The notes under the pieces: model-generated
Told to the model about the DNA's origin: nothing
The model's input: only the letters and a program-made list of their open reading frames with translations
Database searches by the model: none
Part shown: one piece after another, positions 52,301-61,036 of the stretch
How positions within the stretch are numbered: the stretch's first letter is position 1
How the letters are laid out: the number at the start of each line of letters is the position of its first letter
Assembly (NCBI RefSeq): GCF_036588685.1
Contig: NC_086375.1
Span: 51,344,955 to 51,408,954, forward strand
Direction of reading: 5' to 3'
Source of the DNA: Mytilus trossulus
Taxonomy: Eukaryota > Mollusca > Bivalvia > Mytilida > Mytilidae
DNA length: 64,000 nucleotides
Made by a program: the position numbers and the translations under genes

Positions 52301-55300
52301 TATTAGATGGTAAGGTCATTCTAACATTATATTTTACCTTTCGTTTCTCTTTGATATAAGATGACAAGGTCATTCTAACATTATATTTTACCTGATGTTT
52401 CTCTTTGCTATAAGATGACAAGGTCATTCTAACATTATATTTTACCTTTCGTTTCTCTTTGATATAAGATGACAAGGTCATTCTAACATTATATTTTACC
52501 GTTTGTTTATCTTTGATATAAGATGACAAGGTCATTCTAACATTATATTTTACCGTTTGTTTCTCTTTGATATAAGATGACAAGGTCATTCTAACATTAT
52601 ATTTAACCTTTCGTTTCTCTTTGATATAAGATGACAAGGTCATTCTAACATTATATTTTACCTTTCGTTTCTCTTTGATATAAGATGACAAGGTCATTCT
52701 AACATTATATTTTACCGTTTGTTTCTCTTTGATATAAGATGACAAGGTCATTCTAGCATTATATTTAACCTTTCGTTTCTCGACAAGGTCATTCTAACAT
52801 TATATTTTACCTTTCGTTTCTCTTTGATATAAGATGACAAGGTCATTCTAGCATTATATTTTACCTTTCGTTTCTCTTTGATATTAGATGACAAGGTCAT
52901 TCTAGCATTATATTTTACCTTTCGTTTCTCTTTGATATAAGATGACAAGGTCATTCTAACATTTTATTTTACCTTTCGTTTCTCTTTAATATAAGATGAC
53001 AAGGTCATTCTAACATTATATTTTACCTTTCGTTTCTCTTTGATATTAGATGACAAGGTCATTCTAGCATTATATTTTACCTTTCGTTTCTCTTTGATAT
53101 AAGATGACAAGGTCATTCTAACATTATATTTAACCTTTCGTTTCTCTTTGATATAAGATGACAAGGTCATTCTAACATTATATTTTACCTTTCGTTTCTT
53201 TTTGATATAAGATGACAAGGTCATTCTAACATTATATTTTACCTTTCGTTTCTCTTTGATATAAGATGACAAGGTCATTCTAGCATTATATTTTACCTTT
53301 CGTTTCTCTTTGATATTAGATGACAAGGTCATTCTAGCATTATATTTTACCTTTCATTTCTCTTTGATATAAGATGACAAGGTCATTCTAACATTTTATT
53401 TTACCTTTCGTTTCTCTTTGATATAAGATGACAAGGTCATTCTAACATTATATTTTACCTTTCGTTTCTCTTTTATATTAGAGGACAACCATTCATATGT
53501 GTCTGTTGTGTTGATTGGACCTAACCAATTATTCTGTACAAATGTCTGTAAGCATGCTACTGCTATCCCTAACAGCTCTAGCTCTCTGGAAGTTAATATA
53601 ATCATTTTTATACATGTACTTTGTATATAAAATCAGTAATCAAATTCATACTAGACAGTCTGCACGGTTAGCCACTAGTCCGATGCCCCAGACTAGTAAA
53701 ATTTGATTCGGACTAGTGAGTTTTTGCAAAATTTTGTTTGGACCAATAAGAAAAATGTCAGAATATTTGTCTTCGGACTAGTAGTTGAAAAAGTTTTTGG
53801 TGCAGACTGCAGTAGATTAATTCGCTTCAAAAGAATCATTTTCATTTTTGTCCTAATGATCAGCTCACTGTGGATATTATAATAATCCAAATACAAAACA
53901 AGCAACATTTATCACGTTTAAATGAAACAAACTTATTTTGCCGCCGAAATTTAGGTTGATGTAAATTTTTGAGTAACAAGCACATGAAACTTGCGTAAAT
54001 GCACGAAGTGATAAAAAGTTGTATTTTTATCAAATAACCTGCTACACAATGCAATTACAATGCTTCAACCTCTTTTCTTACGGTAATGAATCGTTTATGT
54101 CTGAATTTCTTTAATTATCAATAAAAAATTGATGTTTCATCAACTTGGTAAAAATTGAAAATGTCCAATGATGGAAACGACAACAGAACAGGGCGACTTG
54201 TTTTCGTTTTTGGGGGTCAGGGAAAGCGAAGTGACGGTGGGGAAAGCGACTTCTTTGCCCAAGGCGCCTGGTAGCGTGAGTCCTGTTAGATGCATGATTT
54301 TTTTATCAGTTATTTGTGGCTTTGAACTAGCTGTCAGTAACTATGAGTACTCTCAGATCTATCTTTTTGTTGTTAGGATATACAAGTACCCAGCCACCTC
54401 CACTCTAAGTAGTATTTGTATTTGTATCCAATTGATGAGTTAAGCCTTTTTCAACTGATTTTTATAGTTCATTCTTATGTTGTACTGTTAAAGCACTGTC
54501 CAAGGTTAGGGGAGGGTTGGAATACTGCTAACATGTTTAACCCGACCACATTCTGTATGAATGTGCCTGTCCCAAGTCAGGAGCCTGTAATTCAGTGGTA
54601 GTCTTTTGTTTATGTGGTACATTTTGGTTTTTCGTTATATTTTTGTATATAAATTAGGGGTTAGTTTTTTCAAGGATTTGTATAGTTGTCTAACTATACA
54701 AATCCTTGGTTTTATTATTTGAATTGTTTTACATTGCCATTACAGGGCCTTTAATAGCTGACTATGTGGTATTGGCTTTGCTCATTGTTGAAGGTTGTAC
54801 AGTGACCTATAGTTTTTAATTTCTGTGTCATTTGGTCTCTTGCGGAGAGTTTTCTCATTGACAATCATACCTCATCTTTTTTTTTTAATACAAACCTCAG
54901 TATCCTATCACCATTTTCTATAAACTGTGGGATATTATCCTGTAACAATAGATCTATTCTTTCTCTGTTGTTTGTATTCACATTAAGAACTTGTCTTGAA
55001 ACTTCACTGTTTAACACACTGTCAAATCTGGATTGTTGGAAATATCTTAAAAAGTCTCGGTCAGAATCGGTTACACCTGAAGTAGATTTGATACCAAAAA
55101 CAATTAATTTAAAGGTTATTTTTTCAGATCATTTGTTCATGCATGACGAGTTAGTATAAAACAAAAAGAATAAATAAGGCCACATTTCTGGCAACTTGAA
55201 TTGCATTATAAATTTATAAACAAATTGTTCACAAGACATAACAATTAACTCTGTCAGATATCAGTATCCGCAGGAAGACATGTTACCTTACCCAGACACA

Positions 55301-58062
55301 GTATTCTGACTATTAAAGAGCAGATCAGCTCTAACTCCTTGATGTCCCATTTTTAGTGGATTAGCAGTTAATTCTAGTTTCAAGTCTTTAGTTTGAACTG
55401 GCTGGGTTCAAACTTTAAAATAGGACCTTTGCCAGATGTCATAATTATTATGACTAGGTTAGAACTCTCAATGTCCCACCCTCTTATTACAATTGTAAAC
55501 TGTAAATTGATATCCCATTTGGGTTATTTTATCTATAAATGGGGATAGTTCCCATTTAAAAGGATCTTCCCCATTCAGCTGAACAGACTAGAAACTGAGT
55601 GTTGAAAGATCCCCATTGAAGGATACCAAAGAAGACTTTAGCAGTTTTGATTGGGATAGTTCTTTTGAAGATAAGGACATAAGCGAGATGTGGAAAATAT
55701 TTTCTGAAAAATATAAAAAAATGTGTAGAAACGTATGTACCAAAAACTAATCCTAAACGGGGTTGTCAACCTAAACCATTATGACTAACATTTGATTGTC
55801 TGAGCAATATAAAACGCAAACTAAAGGCATGGTCAAGATACTTGGCTACTAGACGAGCAGTAGATTTTGATTTTTATAAAGTTGCTAGAAACAGGACAAA
55901 TGAGAACGGATTGAAAAGCAAAACAGGAATATGAGAAGTTAGTGGCATCAAAAGCTAAAACTGAGCCGAAAAACATTTTGGACATATGTCAAAAGTAAAG
56001 TGAAATCAAAATCAGCAGTATCAAACCTCATGAAACCAAATGGGAACTTAACTACTTCCGACAAGGAAAAAGCGACTGTATTAAATGACTTTTTTACCAG
56101 TGTATTTACTGCTGAAAATCCAAATAATATTGAAGAGAGAAATTTTGAATCATCTTTAGAACACTTTGTGATCAATCAAGACACAGTTGAAAAATATCTA
56201 CTTTTATTAAATGGAAGCAAGTCTATGGGTCCAGTTAATATTCATCCGTTAATAGTAAAGCGTATGGCAAATACATTTTCAAAACCTTTGACTTTGATAT
56301 TTCAAAAGTCCATGACACTGGAAAAATTCCCAAAGAATGGAAAGATGCTAGAGTAAATTCTCAGTTACCCCACTTTTTAAGAATAAAGGTATTAAACTGG
56401 ATGCGGGAAATTACAGACCTGTCAGTCTAACTTCAATTGTTTGCAAAACTTTGGAAAAGGTTATATGGAAGGAAATAATTGATCATTTAATAACCAATAA
56501 TTTGTTATCAGACTCACAGTTTGGTTTTCGCTCTGGAAGATCATGTATATTACAATTACTTGATGTCATGTAAGACTGGTCATTATATATGGATAATTAT
56601 ATATCCTGGGACACATTATATCTCAATTTTGCCAAAGCTTTCGATAAAGTGCCACATAGAAGATTATTAAAGAAACTGTATTCATGGATCTATATAATAA
56701 TGGATAACTGACTTTTTATCTGAACGTCGACAACAAGTTGCGGTGAAAGGGGAAAAATCTGAATGGCAAAATGTAATTAGTGGAGTGCCCCAAGGCAGTG
56801 TACTAGGACCTGTTCTTTTTATTGTATTCATAAATGATTTACCAGATGTTGTGAAGTCTACAGTAAAAAAATTCGCAGACGATACCAAAATTTATGCACC
56901 TACTTCTAAATCTGATGTCTTACAGAATGATCTAGATGCACTCTACAATTGGTCCAATTTATGCCATGAACAATATTGATATCACTAAAGATGGACAAGA
57001 AAAGGATCTTGGAATTATTTTTCAAAATTATCTCAAGTTTTCACAACATATATCAGGTAAAATAAAAAAAGCCAATAGTATACTTGGGCTGATTAACCAA
57101 CTTTTAACTTTAAAGATCAATATACATTTTAAAGACTATGTGTTGCCTTGGTACGACCACATGTGGAATATGGAAATACTATCTGGTATCCCAATTTAAA
57201 GAAAGATATTATTGCTGTAGAAAAAGTGCAGATGAGAGCAATTAAATTAATTCCTGATATACGACATTTAAGCTATGACAATGTATGAAGATAGATTAAA
57301 AGCACTTAAACTTCCTTCCCTAACTCATAGAAGGCGAAGAGGTGATATAATACAAGCATTCAAAATATTAAAAGGAATCGAAGATATATCTATGCAAGTC
57401 TTACTGTCATCAGTACAAATACCTGTGGGCATAATTGGATATTAGCAAAACGTAGGTGTTAACACTTCTTTTTAATTAAGACATTTCTCACAACATATTA
57501 TTAATGATTGGAATAACATACCAGTTGAAGTTATTTCATCTAAAACTGTGGAAGCCTTTAAAATTAGTATAGACCGTCACTAGGAGTCAGTCATGTATCA
57601 GTTAAAAAATTGATGAGGACACAAATAGTTTTCTATAACTTTTTAATTGTGTGAAATAATGCACCAAATCATGCAGGATTGATGATTGCATCAGTTTTTG
57701 AAAGTGTACCAAAATATGGTGGGCTAAAGAGGATAGGATCCTTTCACAACGATCTTACATGTATCTTACAGGTAAAGAGGGAGACTTAGGCGGTGGGGGG
57801 GGGGGGGGGTTCTTGCTCTTGGTTGAGTGTTATTTTTTTGCTCTAAAAGAGTTATGGTCTTAAACCCTGTTGTATTAAAACCTTTATTGGTTACTACGAT
57901 GCATAATTTCATACAATAGTCAATACAGAAAATAAACAAATATTACTGTCATTGCAAATCTAGATTACCGTCAAAATCTGTTAATTCTTCGACGTTTTTC
58001 GGCTCATTATTTGATAAGATATCATTTTCAAACTCAGTACACATCGTCTGTTTTCTTTCCAT
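34369..58062 (-). CDS. TTC27: Tetratricopeptide repeat protein 27, complete, 24 coding exons
   Basis: Exons in coding order: 57969-58062, 54896-55076, 53459-53585, 50440-50580, 49449-49551, 49118-49157, 48108-48232, 47643-47758, 47262-47371, 46347-46416, 44915-45028, 44292-44387, 43772-43894, 42580-42753, 42165-42218, 41408-41506, 41055-41107, 40061-40139, 38759-38845, 37750-37863, 37006-37089, 36109-36220, 35459-35559, 34369-34488. All junctions are GT/AG, phases agree throughout, and the sum is 2,517 nt (838 residues plus stop), against about 843 in human TTC27. Matches to the family as I know it: [12 protein letters not shown] (exon 3), GKRTRFQ (exon 8), [13 protein letters not shown] (13), [13 protein letters not shown] (14), [11 protein letters not shown] (15), [14 protein letters not shown] (17), [16 protein letters not shown] (18), [12 protein letters not shown] (20), [10 protein letters not shown] (23). 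Tetratricopeptide repeats cover roughly residues 490-665. TTC27 (yeast Emw1) has been linked to HSP90/R2TP-assisted U5 snRNP maturation. No break is seen. Three introns carry arrays built from exon edges. Confidence 0.96.
35846..35957 (-). repeat. Family A fragment in TTC27 intron 22
   Basis: 'gttgaaggccgtatggttac', 'tgtctcattggcaatcatac' and 'cacatcttcttttttatat', reverse to the copy at 23,264 and so in TTC27 sense orientation. Confidence 0.8.
36474..36877. mobile_element. 404-bp MITE with long terminal inverted repeats and TA flanks
   Basis: The left end cacagctacttttgcatagg continues to 'tactatttctgtactaaaaa'. It is the reverse complement of the right end, which finishes 'cctatgcaaaagtagctgtg'. 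Both ends are flanked by TA (36,472-36,473 and 36,878-36,879), the target preferred by Tc1/mariner-type elements. There is no transposase frame. It lies in TTC27 intron 21. Confidence 0.88.
37413..37645. mobile_element. Foldback element (copy 1) in TTC27 intron 20
   Basis: Starts 'tactgtggattcataattat' and 'gataccaattttcaa', and ends 'catgaaaattagtacccac ... gtctacagta', the approximate reverse complement. It is related to the element at 48,668-48,860. Both are small non-autonomous elements with imperfect inverted ends. Confidence 0.7.
38519..38696 (-). repeat. Family D copy in TTC27 intron 19
   Basis: 'ctcatcatagataccaggac', 'gccagacgcatgttttgtct', 'ctcatcagtgactctcgaat' and 'gagcattgagaaccaaaat' follow the reverse family D order. 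The end of another D copy ('tcctagtatctatgaagag') lies at about 40,225-40,250. Confidence 0.8.
39321..39898. mobile_element. 578-bp element with about 80-bp terminal inverted repeats
   Basis: The left arm (39,321-39,403) includes 'tacagcggatataggtacta' and 'accaagc'. The right arm (about 39,818-39,898) includes 'ttggttagtacctatatccg' and 'ctgtacgatgatac'. The arms are complementary apart from a few indels. Frames on both strands across the left arm are not recognisable proteins. It lies in TTC27 intron 18, which runs from exon 18 to exon 19. Confidence 0.82.
40674..40877. mobile_element. 204-bp element with perfect 14-bp inverted ends
   Basis: The left end gggtctcattgggg is the exact reverse complement of the right end ccccaatgagaccc. 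Inside, 'ttcccgtatcccgcttac' or a variant occurs twice, and 'caatcccgcctcacgctta' once. It is clearly more GC-rich than the flanking intron and lies next to an A-run (40,623-40,641). It is in TTC27 intron 17. Confidence 0.85.
41496..41850. repeat. 75-77-bp tandem array built on the 3' splice site of TTC27 exon 16
   Basis: 'aggagtctgtaaaataa' begins at 41,501 (the genuine exon 16 junction), 41,578, 41,655, 41,730 and 41,805. On the coding strand each copy reads TTATTTTACAG then ACTCCTGTATGGTTTA. The array therefore repeats the polypyrimidine/AG region plus the first 16 or more nucleotides of exon 16. The four extra copies lie upstream of the real acceptor in transcript order. Confidence 0.92.
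41850..41958 (+). repeat. Family A fragment next to the exon 16 array
   Basis: 'caatgagacaactatctacc', 'gtaaggaaataggtcactgt' and 'ttcaacaatgagcaaaaccc' are family A in forward orientation. It directly adjoins the last array copy, and the junction 'ctaagaagatcaatgagac' fuses array and element. Confidence 0.8.
42739..43240. repeat. 60-bp tandem array built on the 3' splice site of TTC27 exon 14
   Basis: 'tgcctggaaaataggaaac' starts at 42,812 and then every 60 bp to 43,172 (seven copies), next to the genuine junction at 42,751 ('tgcctgaaaaataggaaac'). On the coding strand each copy reads TTGTTTCCTATTTTCCAG then GCAGAAATGACC. The genuine site reads TATTTTTCAG then GCAGAAACAG. Copies are nearly identical. 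The 140-codon frame on the plus strand across the array is a by-product of the 60-bp period. Confidence 0.95.
45985..46312 (-). repeat. Family A copy in TTC27 intron 10
   Basis: 'ggtttggatccattaaaacg', 'cctgtcctaagtcaggaatc', 'gtgttgaaggccgtacttta', 'gttgtctcattggcactcac' and 'accacatcttcc', in TTC27 sense orientation. Its end lies about 35 bp from the 5' splice site of exon 10. Confidence 0.82.
47095..47257 (-). repeat. Family A fragment touching the exon 9 5' splice site
   Basis: 'atagctgactatgcgatatg', 'gtggagagttgtctcattgg' and 'accacatcttcttttttata' end at about 47,257. The last base of TTC27 exon 9 is 47,262 (GAT|GTAAGTATAAAAAAG on the coding strand). The element therefore starts about 5 nt into the intron. 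Confidence 0.88.
48050..48096 (+). repeat. Family A fragment near the exon 7 5' splice site
   Basis: 'ggagatgtggtataattgcc' and 'aatgagacaactttt', antisense to TTC27. The fragment stops about 12 bp from the exon 7 junction at 48,108. Confidence 0.75.
48668..48860. mobile_element. Foldback element (copy 2) in TTC27 intron 6
   Basis: 'tatggattcatttatatttt' and 'gtgggtaccaattttc' open it. 'catgaaaattggtatccaac' and 'gatccacagta' close it. The ends are approximate reverse complements, of the same family as 37,413-37,645. Confidence 0.72.
51009..51301. mobile_element. Dispersed element, family G (copy 1) in TTC27 intron 3
   Basis: Ends 'ttctcacaaaggatttttga' and 'gactcgcctttgtgagaa' are inverted. 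Inside are 'gtgagtccagggac' and 'ggactcaccagttttgata'. A second copy lies at 62,996-63,335. No coding capacity. Confidence 0.8.
51394..53480. repeat. 54-bp tandem array built on the 5' splice site of TTC27 exon 3
   Basis: About 30 copies: some 7 at 51,394-51,743 and some 23 at 52,225-53,480, split by an inserted element. On the coding strand the unit is the last 30 nt of exon 3 (codons L S S x I K E K R K, ending AAACGAAAG) plus the first 24 nt of the intron (GTAAAATATAATGTTAGAAT, then GACC). The genuine exon end at 53,459 is simply the first unit, with a few differences. As 54 is a multiple of three, long runs stay open in the exon frame, giving an 18-residue peptide repeat. The first in-frame stop (GTA AAA TAA) comes after the second copy's splice site. 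Confidence 0.96.
51744..52195. mobile_element. 452-bp element inserted in the 54-bp array
   Basis: The left end ggggacgaagtc is the reverse complement of the right end gacttcgtcccc. The element interrupts an array unit after 'cattcttacattatat'. Array copies resume at about 52,225 after a short non-array stretch. There is no transposase frame. The insertion is younger than at least part of the array. Confidence 0.85.
53655..53810. repeat. 'cggactagt' repeated motif patch in TTC27 intron 2
   Basis: 'ccactagtccg', 'cagactagtaaa', 'tcggactagtgag' and 'tcggactagtagt' occur within 130 bp. They suggest a decayed small element with inverted ends. Not otherwise recognised. Confidence 0.45.
54490..54880 (-). 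repeat. Family A (long reverse copy) near the exon 2 5' splice site
   Basis: 'ggggagggttggaatactgc', 'ctgtcccaagtcaggagcct', 'ctgactatgtggtattggct' and 'tttctcattgacaatcatac', then a T-run. It ends about 15 bp from the last base of TTC27 exon 2 (54,896). An internal inverted pair ('caaggatttgtatagttg' / 'caactatacaaatccttg', about 54,670-54,707) is an extra hairpin. Confidence 0.82.
55590..57620 (+). pseudogene. Degenerate non-LTR retrotransposon, antisense in TTC27 intron 1
   Basis: Translated pieces follow the order of a jockey/CR1-type second open reading frame. First comes a linker with '[20 protein letters not shown]'-like sequence near 55,780-55,840 (allowing for breaks). Next is a 118-codon frame at 56,000-56,356 ([29 protein letters not shown]). 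Then come [12 protein letters not shown] and '[10 protein letters not shown]'-like pieces near 56,430-56,540. [13 protein letters not shown] follows at about 56,779, and FADDTKIY (catalytic FADD) at 56,872. The copy has several frame changes and stops. No endonuclease domain is evident. It lies wholly within the intron. Confidence 0.82.
57795..57809. repeat. G15 homopolymer
   Basis: Run of 15 G in TTC27 intron 1, read as C on the gene's strand, about 160 nt after exon 1. Length in the assembly may be unreliable. Confidence 0.8.
57969..58062 (-). CDS. TTC27: TTC27 exon 1 with the start codon
   Basis: ATG at 58,062 opens a 31-codon frame ([14 protein letters not shown], later EELTDFD) that ends in a single G before GTAATC. 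That G completes a glycine codon with the GT that begins exon 2 ([14 protein letters not shown]), so the phase fits. A second in-frame ATG is at codon 7. The frame sits at the edge of a slightly more GC-rich patch, and the N-terminus is the least conserved part of this family. The start is therefore well supported by splicing logic but less by similarity. Confidence 0.82.
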
Positions 58063-59500
58063 GATTGAATATAAAGACAGACGTGCTGCGAACCAAAAGA
58101 TTTTTTTACATGTGAAAATGAATGGGAGCTGACATATTGGAATTTTTAAGTGTCATCTCGAATACGGAACAACTATGTGTATATTTCCGATTTTTCTATT
58201 TTTCCTTTATCTCTATTGTTTCTATTATTCTCATGATAAATTTGGTTCTGTGCTGTTGTTGTCTTTTCTTTTCCTTTTTCATGTGTTTTTAAAAAAATTA
58301 TTTATAACACAAATTGCTTCGTTATGGTTTGTTAATTTTTTATATGAGGGCATTCTTTTGCTGTTGTTTAGGGACAATCATTTGAATTTCTTCGGTGGTG
58401 GATCAGATGAAACAGTAAATATAAATGATCAACAAGAAAAAAAATTCCTGAAAAGACTTTTTACAAGACCCACTGGTAATGTATCCCTAGAGCACTTTGC
58501 CCACCCTTCCCCTCTTTTTTTCAAATTTATGGATCCACATCTGAATTTATAATATTCAACAATCTCCAATGATTAAAAGACACATATGGGCCTTTAACAA
58601 TTAGCAAAACATAGTTTTTTTTCCTAAAAAAATATTCTGATCCCTATTGTTGATGAAACATTTTTTGTGGTAAATAAGCGGTGACAAAAAAAAATCTAAA
58701 TCCAGATTTTCCCAGTACCAAATTATTTTGTAAAATTTTAAATAATTGCTTGATATTTTGTCTGACTTAGACAGAAAACCATATCCCACTTGAAGTTAAA
58801 TGGTTGCTCCTTGTAATAGATAGCACCTAACAACAACCACTGAAATACAGCATCCAACCTTGTATAAAAGTGCAACATCAATTCATAAGAAAACAGCAGT
58901 AAAAAACAGTTGGAAAAGGCTTGACTTATTAGATTAATACAAAGCGCAAAATAACACACACAAAGACATAAGACAATAAGTACCAATCAAAGTCAAAACC
59001 AACTGAAAACATATCAATTTTTTCCCAAACTGAAGAATGAAGAAGTACACTCTGATGAATTCAGTGTAAAGATGTCACAAACAGTCTTCATATGTAGACA
59101 AAAATTAGAAATTTAGTTGTGTCAAATGTTAACTTTAACCTTTAAAAAGCAATATTCCAACAACAGCTGCATATGAACACAGAAAGCTATATATTCATGG
59201 GCTAGTTTTACCTTTCACGATTTCCTAAATAGAGGGTCCATTCATCTATTGAAATTGTTATACAAAGGATTATTCATGGTACAATCAAGTTCATCTCTTC
59301 AAAAATTTTAGACACCATCATGATTTGGTTGAACAGTATGGAACATTTGAATCCCAGAATTATCCACTTTTTGTATCCAATCCTAATTTCCTGGTATGTC
59401 ATCACCTAATGTGACTTTTTATCAGACATTAACCTGCTCATGGAATGTTAATATATATATATAGTTATGGTTCCAGATGACACAAGTTCACCATCCAGTT
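58063..59500. other. TTC27 upstream region; no second gene supported
   Basis: The first about 100 bp upstream of the ATG should hold the TTC27 5' untranslated region and promoter; no TATA box was seen. A 125-codon plus-strand frame at 58,175-58,552 starts near this point. Its first half is low-complexity Phe/Leu and its second half matches nothing I know. Confidence 0.5.
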
Positions 59501-59504
59501 TTTG

Positions 59505-59849
59505 GTAACAGGTTAGGGAGAGGGTTTGGGATCCCGCTAACATATTTAACCCCACCACATTCTGTATGAATGTGCCTGTCCCAAGTCAGGAGCCTGTAAT
59601 TTAGTGGTTGATGTTTGTTTATGTGTTTCATATTTGTTATTGTTCATTTTTGTATCTAAATTACACCTTTAGTTTCCTGGTTTGAATTGTTTTACATTGT
59701 CATTTCTGAGCCTTTTATAGCTGACTATGTGAGTTGGCTTTGCTCATTGTTAAAGGACATACAATGACCTTACGTTGTTAATTTCTGTGTCATTTGGTCT
59801 CTTGTGGAGAGTTGTCTCATTGGCAATCATACCACATCTTCTTTTATAT
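59505..59849 (-). repeat. Family A (reverse copy)
   Basis: 'aggttagggagagggtttgg', 'gtgcctgtcccaagtcagga', 'atagctgactatgtgagttg', 'tgtctcattggcaatcatac' and 'cacatcttcttttatata'. Confidence 0.85.
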
Positions 59850-59902
59850 AAGTTTCTCAATCTACAGCTTACAGTGTAGTGTTCTTTTAATTCATATACC
59901 GG

Positions 59903-60087
59903 TACAGTAGAAACACTGATTTTAGTGGGGTTAAAAATTTTTGTTTTTGTGTCTTTATAAGATTTCATGGGGATTTAATTTTGTGGATTTCAATAAATGG
60001 AAGTGATATTATATAAGTGTTAAATTTTCGTGTGGTTTTTAATTTCATGGATATATTCTTTCCATGAAAATTTCTGCTTCTACAGTA
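59903..60087. mobile_element. Small foldback element
   Basis: The left end tacagtagaaacactgattt and the right end 'aaatttctgcttctacagta' are inverted with a few mismatches. It is similar in style to the elements at 37,413 and 48,668 (all end in ctacagta or tactgtgg). Confidence 0.6.
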
Positions 60088-60245
60088 TGTGGGTTGTCTG
60101 TTTATCTTCTTATTTTTGTTTGCATACATGTTATCTTATTTCCTTTAAAGTTCATGATTATCCTCTCTCCTGTATTTAGGCAAAATTGATAGTCATATTA
60201 CACAGTGTAAAACATTCATACCAGATTCCAAGTCTGCTTTTTAAA

Positions 60246-61036
60246 ACTAGAGGCTCTAAAGAGCGTGTCGCTCACCTTGGTATATTTAAATTAAACAAAG
60301 GAAGCAGACAGTTCATGACAAAATTGTGTTTTGGTGATTGTGATGTGTTTGAACATCTTACTATACTGAACATTCTTGCTGCTTACAATTATCTCTATCT
60401 ATAATGAACTTGTCCGTGTAGTTTCAGTGGAAAATGTTAGTAAAAATTTACAAATTTTATAAAAATTGTTAAAAATTGATTATAAAGGACCATTACTTCT
60501 CAGGGGGTCAATTGACCATTTTGGTCATTTTGACTTATTTTTTAGTCTTAAATTGCTGTACATTATTGCTGTTTACAGCTTATCTTTATCTATAATAATA
60601 TTCAAGATAATAACTTAAAACAGCAAAATTTCCTTAAAATTACCAATTTAGGGGCAACAACCTAATAACGAGTTGTTCCATTCATCTAAAAATTTCAGGG
60701 CAGATAGATCTTGACCAGTTAAACAATTAACCCATAGTCAGATTTGCTCTAAATGCTTTGTTTTTTGAGTTATAAGCCAAAAACTGCATTTTACCCCTAT
60801 TTTCTATTTTTAGCCGTAGCGGCCATCTTGGTTGGTTTGCCCAGTCACAAACCACAATTTTTAAACTAGATAGCCTAATAATGATTCTGGCTATGTTTGG
60901 TAAAATTTGGCCCAGTAGTTTCAACTTTCAGAGGAGAAGATTTTTGTAAAAGTTAACGACAAAGCCGGATGACAGACGCCGGACGCCAAGTGATGAGAAA
61001 AGCTCACTTGGCCTTTTAGGCCAGGTGAGCTAAAAA
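60246..61036 (+). repeat. Dispersed repeat, family F, near full length
   Basis: Starts 'actagaggctctaaagagcg' and 'gtcgctcaccttgg'. It passes through 'caattgaccattttggtcat', 'aatttcagggcagatagatc' and 'gtagcggccatcttggttgg', and ends 'cacttggccttttaggccag' and 'gtgagct'. The start (cgctcaccttgg) and end (ccaggtgagct) are inverted, and the end also forms a local hairpin. A familiar high-copy bivalve repeat. Confidence 0.82.

Noticed and set aside
52221-53332. Minus-strand frames of 68-176 codons repeating [18 protein letters not shown]
   Set aside because: They are intronic copies of the exon 3 edge, not a separate repeat-protein gene. Reported as an array instead.
58175-58552. 125-codon plus-strand frame divergent from TTC27
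   Set aside because: The first half is a Phe/Leu/Tyr-rich T-run translation. The second half matches nothing I know, and no splice sites or second exon support it, although a divergent promoter transcript is not excluded.
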